From Paenibacillus tritici (lineage in GTDB: Bacteria; Bacillota; Bacilli; Paenibacillales; Paenibacillaceae): a DNA stretch of 64,000 nt. A program made the translations under genes and the position numbers. Location: NCBI RefSeq assembly GCF_013204885.1, contig NZ_JABMKX010000024.1:28369-92368 (forward strand). Direction: 5' to 3'. The notes below the pieces were generated by a model that saw nothing but the letters and a program-made list of their open reading frames with translations, was not told the DNA's origin and did not search any database. Shown one piece after another: positions 60,153-64,000 of the stretch (within the stretch, counting starts at the first letter, position 1; the number at the start of each line of letters is the position of its first letter).

Positions 60153-61154
60153 TCATTCTACAATCTGCACTTCTTCCTGATCGGAATCCTGCTCCAGTAC
60201 CGACTCGGAAAACTCGCCGATCTTGCGGAATTTCAGGTAACGGTCTTCCTTAAGCTCTGCTGCATCCATGACGGAGATCTCCTCCAGGTGACGCCAAAGC
60301 GCATCCTTAACCGCCTCCGCTGTCGATTCATAATTACGGTGCGCGCCGCCTCTGGGTTCAGCAATAATCTCCTCGATCACTTGCATCTCCAGCAGATCCG
60401 TCGCCGTAATCTTCATGGCCTCCGCTGCCTGCTCCGCCTTGGTGGCATCCTTCCAGAGAATAGACGCCGCGCCATTGGGAGAGATCGCAGAATAAATCGC
60501 ATTCTCCAGCATCAGGACCCGGTTGCCTACGGCCATCGCCAAGGCTCCGCCGCTGCCGCCCTCGCCTATAATCACACAGATAACCGGTACGGCAAGCTGC
60601 GACATCTCGAACAGGTTGCGGGCGATCGCCTCCGATTGTCCGCGTTCCTCTGCGGTATTGCCGGGATAAGCGCCTTTGGTATCAACAAAGGTTATGATCG
60701 GACGGCCGAACTTCTCCGCCTGCTTCATCAGGCGCAGTGACTTGCGGAAGCCTTCCGGGTGCGCACTGCCGAAGAAGCGCAGAATGTTCTCTTTAGTATC
60801 TTTGCCGCGCTGTTGTCCGATGACCGTGACCGGCCGGCCGTTCAGCTTGGCAATCCCGCCGACTACAGCCAGATCATCACCGTACAGGCGGTCGCCATGC
60901 AGCTCTATGAAATCCGTGAAGATAAGCCCGATCAGATCCAGCGAGGTCGGGCGCACATGATGACGGGCCAGATGCATCTTCTGGGCCGGGGATATATTGG
61001 AATAGATTTCATTCTCCAGCTCGCTGTAGCGTTCCTCAAGCCGGGCTACCTCATCGCTGAAATCTATGCCCTTCTCTTCGCCGAACTGCTTCAATTCGGC
61101 GATTTTTTTGCGCATTTCTACCAGAGGCATTTCAAAAGGCATCTCTCCTGCCAA
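60153..61154 (-). CDS. accA: Acetyl-CoA carboxylase carboxyltransferase, alpha subunit
   Basis: 333 residues. It contains the crotonase-like carboxyltransferase fold with GRPVTVIGQQRGKDTKEN, FVDTKGAYPGNTAEERGQSEAI and the oxyanion-loop GEGGSGGALAMAVGNRVLMLE. With AccD it moves the carboxyl group from biotin to acetyl-CoA, the first step of fatty acid synthesis. Its start is one base after the accD stop, so the subunits are coupled. The C-terminal tail is longer and more acidic (SESVLEQDSDQEEVQIVE) than usual. Confidence 0.96.
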   Translation of the reverse strand: MAGEMPFEMPLVEMRKKIAELKQFGEEKGIDFSDEVARLEERYSELENEIYSNISPAQKMHLARHHVRPTSLDLIGLIFTDFIELHGDRLYGDDLAVVGGIAKLNGRPVTVIGQQRGKDTKENILRFFGSAHPEGFRKSLRLMKQAEKFGRPIITFVDTKGAYPGNTAEERGQSEAIARNLFEMSQLAVPVICVIIGEGGSGGALAMAVGNRVLMLENAIYSAISPNGAASILWKDATKAEQAAEAMKITATDLLEMQVIEEIIAEPRGGAHRNYESTAEAVKDALWRHLEEISVMDAAELKEDRYLKFRKIGEFSESVLEQDSDQEEVQIVE

Positions 61155-61155
61155 C

Positions 61156-62058
61156 CTAAAATCCCCCTTTCACATCATGCAGCTCCAGCAGCTTGGTCAA
61201 CGTGGAGCGCATTTCCTTACGGTGCACGACCAGATCCAGCTGTCCGTGCTGCAGATTGAATTCTGCCGTCTGGAAATCCTCGGGCAGCTTCTGGCGGATC
61301 GTCTGCTCAATGACAATCCGTCCCGCAAAGCCGAATACCGCTCCCGGCTCGGCAATAATAATATCACCCAGGCTGGCGAAACTCGCCGATACCCCGCCTG
61401 TGGTCGGATCAGTAATTATGGAAATATACAGGCCACCCGCTTCACTGAACCGGGCCAGCGCTGCACTTGTCTTCGCCATCTGCATCAGACTGAGAATGCT
61501 CTCCTGCATTCTGGCTCCGCCGGATGTGGAGAATATCAGCATCGGAAGTCTTCGTTCCGTAGCTTCTTCAACCGCTCTTGTAATCTTCTCGCCAACCACG
61601 GACCCCATGCTGCCGGTGAAGAACTCAAAGTTCATCACGGCAACAATAACCGGATGTCCGCCGATGCTTCCCTGGCCGGTGATGACGGCTTCAACCTGTC
61701 CAGTTTTGGACTGCTGCTGTTCCAGCTTGGAGGCATAGCCGGGGAATTTCAGCGGATCAACGGAAGCCATCTCGCTGTCGAATTCAATGAACCCTTCCGG
61801 GTCCAGCGTCATCGCAATCCGTTCCGATGCATTCAGGCGCATATGATAGCCGCAGGACGGGCATATTTTCAAGTTCTTCTCCAGTTCCTTGCTGTACTGG
61901 ATCGTTCCGCATTTGTTGCATTTGTTCATGAGGCCCTCGGGAATCTCACGTTTGGGGCGCTCGCCTTCCGCCGGTCCGCCGCTTCGCTCCAGACGTTCTG
62001 AAGGAATGATCGCGTACTTCCGTTTTTTCTGAAATAAATCTTTGAACAAGGGTCGCAC
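61156..62058 (-). CDS. accD: Acetyl-CoA carboxylase carboxyltransferase, beta subunit
   Basis: 300 residues. A zinc ribbon (CNKCG about 46-50 and CPSCG about 67-71) precedes the carboxyltransferase fold (FTGSMGSVVGEKITRA, STSGGARMQESILSLMQMAKT, TTGGVSASFASLGDIIIAEPGA). It forms the catalytic subunit pair with AccA. It is first of the two-gene unit. Confidence 0.96.
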   Translation of the reverse strand: MRPLFKDLFQKKRKYAIIPSERLERSGGPAEGERPKREIPEGLMNKCNKCGTIQYSKELEKNLKICPSCGYHMRLNASERIAMTLDPEGFIEFDSEMASVDPLKFPGYASKLEQQQSKTGQVEAVITGQGSIGGHPVIVAVMNFEFFTGSMGSVVGEKITRAVEEATERRLPMLIFSTSGGARMQESILSLMQMAKTSAALARFSEAGGLYISIITDPTTGGVSASFASLGDIIIAEPGAVFGFAGRIVIEQTIRQKLPEDFQTAEFNLQHGQLDLVVHRKEMRSTLTKLLELHDVKGGF

Positions 62059-62133
62059 CTCTTCAGCCGTTTATTTGCGTAAATAGCAGCTTGCCGCTGT
62101 CATGAATACTCTTATCTCTCTAAAGTTGTACTC

Positions 62134-62322
62134 TCATGGATGCAGAATCAGATTCAGGACCTCCTGCACTTCTTCAAGCTCTCCCGAAGGAACCAGAATC
62201 TCAAACTGCTGCTTGGACATATTGATTGGACGGCATTTGATCAGAAATCCTTCTTCCGTAAGCTTCCTCTGGATCATCTCCGCCACTTTGGCGGTCGGCG
62301 CTATATAGATTACCGTCCACAT
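62134..62322 (-). CDS. Small conserved protein (DUF2007-like)
   Basis: 62 residues from ATG 62322, behind GGGAGG at 11 bases. MWTVIYIAPTAKVAEMIQRK, then EEGFLIKCR and FEILVPSGELEEVQEVL give a beta-alpha-beta layout like DUF2007/'signal transducing' small proteins. It lies directly upstream of accD, as a similar small gene often does in Paenibacillus-type genomes (from memory). Function unknown. Confidence 0.75.
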   Translation of the reverse strand: MWTVIYIAPTAKVAEMIQRKLTEEGFLIKCRPINMSKQQFEILVPSGELEEVQEVLNLILHP

Positions 62323-62470
62323 GCCCTGCAAGGCCTCCCTAATCTCGAATCCAGCCGTATCCTGAATATAATGAAATTATGATAACACAGTTTTCTTTTT
62401 TCCCGCAAGCAAGCCCGGCAGGAAGGAGGCATGACCGGAAGGCCGTACAGAGCGAATGCCGGAAGAGCGG

Positions 62471-62971
62471 TTATTCCGTCCCCGTAACATGCGGATATAC
62501 CTTCGCACCCTCATGCCGGTGGGCGATTCGGGCTGAAGCTGCAGCCGCTATTCCGGACACAAGATCATCCAGAAAGACATGTATGCTTTCCTTATCATCA
62601 TTCAATTTGCCGATAATTCCAAGCTTTATTTTATCCAGATAGCCAAAACCGGTCAGTCCGATCATTCCGTACACGCTCGTGATGCCCAGGGCCAGAGTCT
62701 CGTCCGCCCCGTAGAGCGATTCATCCGCTTCCATAACGGCCTGAAGCGGCTGGGGCAACAGCTTCTTCTCCGCCAGCTCATCCAGCGCAATCCCCGTCAT
62801 CAGCGTATACTGCACCTCTCTTTTGTTCAGCACCGACTTGACACTGGTCAGGCACTCATCCTCAGTCAGATCCGGGTAATAGACCGATTGCAGAGTATAG
62901 ACGATCTCCGCAATAGAAGCAAGCGACACTCCCCGGCGCTCCAGCAGATTCTCTGCCATTTGATAGGACAT
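62471..62971 (-). CDS. PgpA/YutG-family phosphatase-like protein
   Basis: 166 residues from ATG 62971 (GGGGAGG 6 bases upstream); the frame to 63001 has no ribosome site. Motifs of the PgpA family are visible: LASIAEIVYTLQS, ALDELAEKKLL, GLTGFGYLDKIKLGIIGKLND and VFLDDLVSGIAAA. PgpA dephosphorylates phosphatidylglycerophosphate; the Bacillus YutG branch is soluble and its substrate less certain. Transcribed before the small protein and accD. Confidence 0.88.
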   Translation of the reverse strand: MSYQMAENLLERRGVSLASIAEIVYTLQSVYYPDLTEDECLTSVKSVLNKREVQYTLMTGIALDELAEKKLLPQPLQAVMEADESLYGADETLALGITSVYGMIGLTGFGYLDKIKLGIIGKLNDDKESIHVFLDDLVSGIAAAASARIAHRHEGAKVYPHVTGTE

Positions 62972-63001
62972 CCTGTTCCTCCCCTTTCCGCACGGGACCA
63001 T

Positions 63002-63570
63002 GTCCCGCTATATAAACTGAACTTAAGAAGGTTGACTGGCAGATTCCCAAGTTCACTCTATTGGTTCCCTAATGTATGCGGAAAAGGGCGGAGATGTGCT
63101 AACTTTAAATCTAAGAAAATAGGTTTAAGCTTGATAACTTCTCAGAATCCTGCCAAGCATGCAACATTTCCCTCAATGAATCGGGGCAAGTCTACAATTG
63201 TTGCACAAAAGGCAGCATTCTGGCTCTTCCAAGCGGCTTATTGGAGCAATTCCTGCAATTCATGCAACACTTCTCCGTCCACCCGGTGATCTATGGATCA
63301 AAGCTGCAAAATGTACAACATTCACGTCTGCCGGGCTTGCCGGGCTGCCTTGCTTGCCGAGAAGTCTCCGCACTGCCCCCAGCGAATCACGTGTAAGCTA
63401 CCACAGCAATTGATCCGCAACTTATTAGATTGTTGTCTTAAATACATTACACGAATCAGTCCTCCGGCTGCGGTCACAGCATGCTAAAGCGGATACCTGA
63501 AGTTGATACGTAGTCCCGTCCCGCTGCTTCACAGGGAATACATACCCTTAAGCGCACAGCAGCTCCGCTC
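63002..63570. other. Non-coding region between dnaE and the PgpA-like gene
   Basis: 569 bases without a credible gene; it mostly contains copy 2 of the dispersed repeat (63149-63380). Confidence 0.6.
63149..63380 (+). repeat. Dispersed intergenic repeat, copy 2 (103-bp internal period)
   Basis: CCTGC at 63149 and 63252 start two 103-bp units, with TGCAACATT (63160), TGCACAAAA (63202), TGCAACACT (63263) and a diverged copy near 63305, in the same order and spacing as the copy at 31998. Here it lies between dnaE and a lipid phosphatase gene; copy 1 lies between unrelated sugar genes. Confidence 0.75.
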
Positions 63571-64000
63571 CTACTTGATCCGGACGGTCCCGGCTCCCAG
63601 CATACCTTCGATGGCTGCGAACAGCTCCTCTGAAGGCTCGATCCGGTAGCTGTCGCTGAGCGCCAGCACCTTCTGGTTGCGCTCGTAGAACAGCAGCGTG
63701 GCTGCGGGTCCCGGGTGGGTCTGCAGCAGCGCCTGAAGGCGCGGCAGCAGACCCTTCAGCTCGGCACCCGGCGTGATCTTGATGAAGACACGCCCGGTGC
63801 TCTCCGCTGAGCTTGCTGCGCGCTCAGCAGAACCCGGCTGCCCCGGGCGCAGCGGGGCAGGGCTGTCCGGCCGCGCGGCTGACGCGGCCGGGGCCCCAGG
63901 CGCGGCCTGCGCAGCGGCCGCGTCAGCGCGCGCACCGGGCGGCTGTGCCGCCGGTGTGCGCGTGCCTGGTGCAGCGGCGGCGCCAGCTGCACCGCCGGGC
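63571..64000 (-). CDS. dnaE: DNA polymerase III alpha subunit, C-terminal end (partial)
   Basis: 142 residues are visible up to the TAG at 63571; the rest lies beyond the right edge. The last 70 residues (GRVFIKITPGAELKGLL, LLFYERNQKVLALSDSYRI, LFAAIEGMLGAGTVRIK) match the C-terminal OB-like end of DnaE. Before it is an extreme Ala/Pro/Gly/Arg-rich stretch of at least 65 residues that links it to the polymerase and looks disordered. The position next to accD agrees with the B. subtilis order dnaE-ytsJ-accD. DnaE makes the first DNA after the primer in lagging-strand synthesis. Confidence 0.8.
   Translation of the reverse strand, partial: PGGAAGAAAAPGTRTPAAQPPGARADAAAAQAAPGAPAASAARPDSPAPLRPGQPGSAERAASSAESTGRVFIKITPGAELKGLLPRLQALLQTHPGPAATLLFYERNQKVLALSDSYRIEPSEELFAAIEGMLGAGTVRIK

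Overview
The window looks like the chromosome of a Paenibacillus-like endospore former (Bacillales, Firmicutes). The evidence is an alpha/beta-type small acid-soluble spore protein, YtaF and YtvI sporulation membrane proteins, GGAGG-type ribosome binding sites, YesM/YesN two-component pairs beside sugar ABC transporters, and a gene order close to the Bacillus subtilis block dnaE-accD-accA-pyk-ytvI-citZ-icd-mdh-phoP/phoR-polA-mutM-ytaF-coaE-nrdR. Almost everything from about 12.4 kb to the right edge is on the minus strand, so the block reads right to left.

Left part (1-12.4 kb): a visibly AT-richer accessory region. It holds a giant minus-strand frame (at least 1,839 residues, running off the left edge) that joins an N-terminal metallophosphoesterase to a long helical region and a PIN-like nuclease domain; a membrane-anchored Mrr-type nuclease; a broken large serine recombinase; two tandem secreted stalk-domain proteins with a transglutaminase-like C-terminus lacking part of the catalytic triad; two XRE regulators; and a tRNA-Lys/tRNA-Ala pair with a truncated tRNA-Ala copy. 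This looks like a decayed mobile/defence island ending at a tRNA cluster.

Core part 1 (12.4-23.6 kb): nrdR, a spore protein gene, a lytic transglycosylase, coaE, ytaF, mutM, polA, phoU, pstB, phoP and phoR. The last four form a phosphate-control unit. Tandem 11-bp-spaced PHO boxes lie upstream of phoR, phoP and pstB, and a terminator separates phoU from polA.

Inserted metabolic part (23.6-49.2 kb): a sugar cluster (YesM/YesN-type sensor and regulator, two permeases, a binding protein, GH43 glycosidase); a pair of large secreted starch enzymes (GH13 and GH119-like) with nearly identical C-terminal FnIII-CBM25-linker-CBM25-CBM20 modules; class I fumarase; a YfbR-like nucleotidase; a TPP-riboswitch-controlled tenI-thiS-thiG-thiH operon; an SDR oxidoreductase; a GNAT acetyltransferase; and a small membrane protein. 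In B. subtilis this interval between mdh and phoP/phoR is essentially empty.

Core part 2 (49.2-64 kb): mdh, icd, citZ, ytvI, fxsA, a thioesterase, an MFS transporter, a G1-type peptidase, pyk, accA, accD, a small conserved protein, a PgpA-like phosphatase and the 3' end of dnaE.

Three non-coding repeat families stand out: a 51-52 bp tandem array at 43.2-43.65 kb, an exact 51-bp-period array at 54.59-55.0 kb, and a two-copy dispersed element with a 103-bp internal period at 32.0 and 63.15 kb. The first two share no obvious sequence but share the same period. With the giant metallophosphoesterase-PIN protein they are the most interesting unexplained features of the window.
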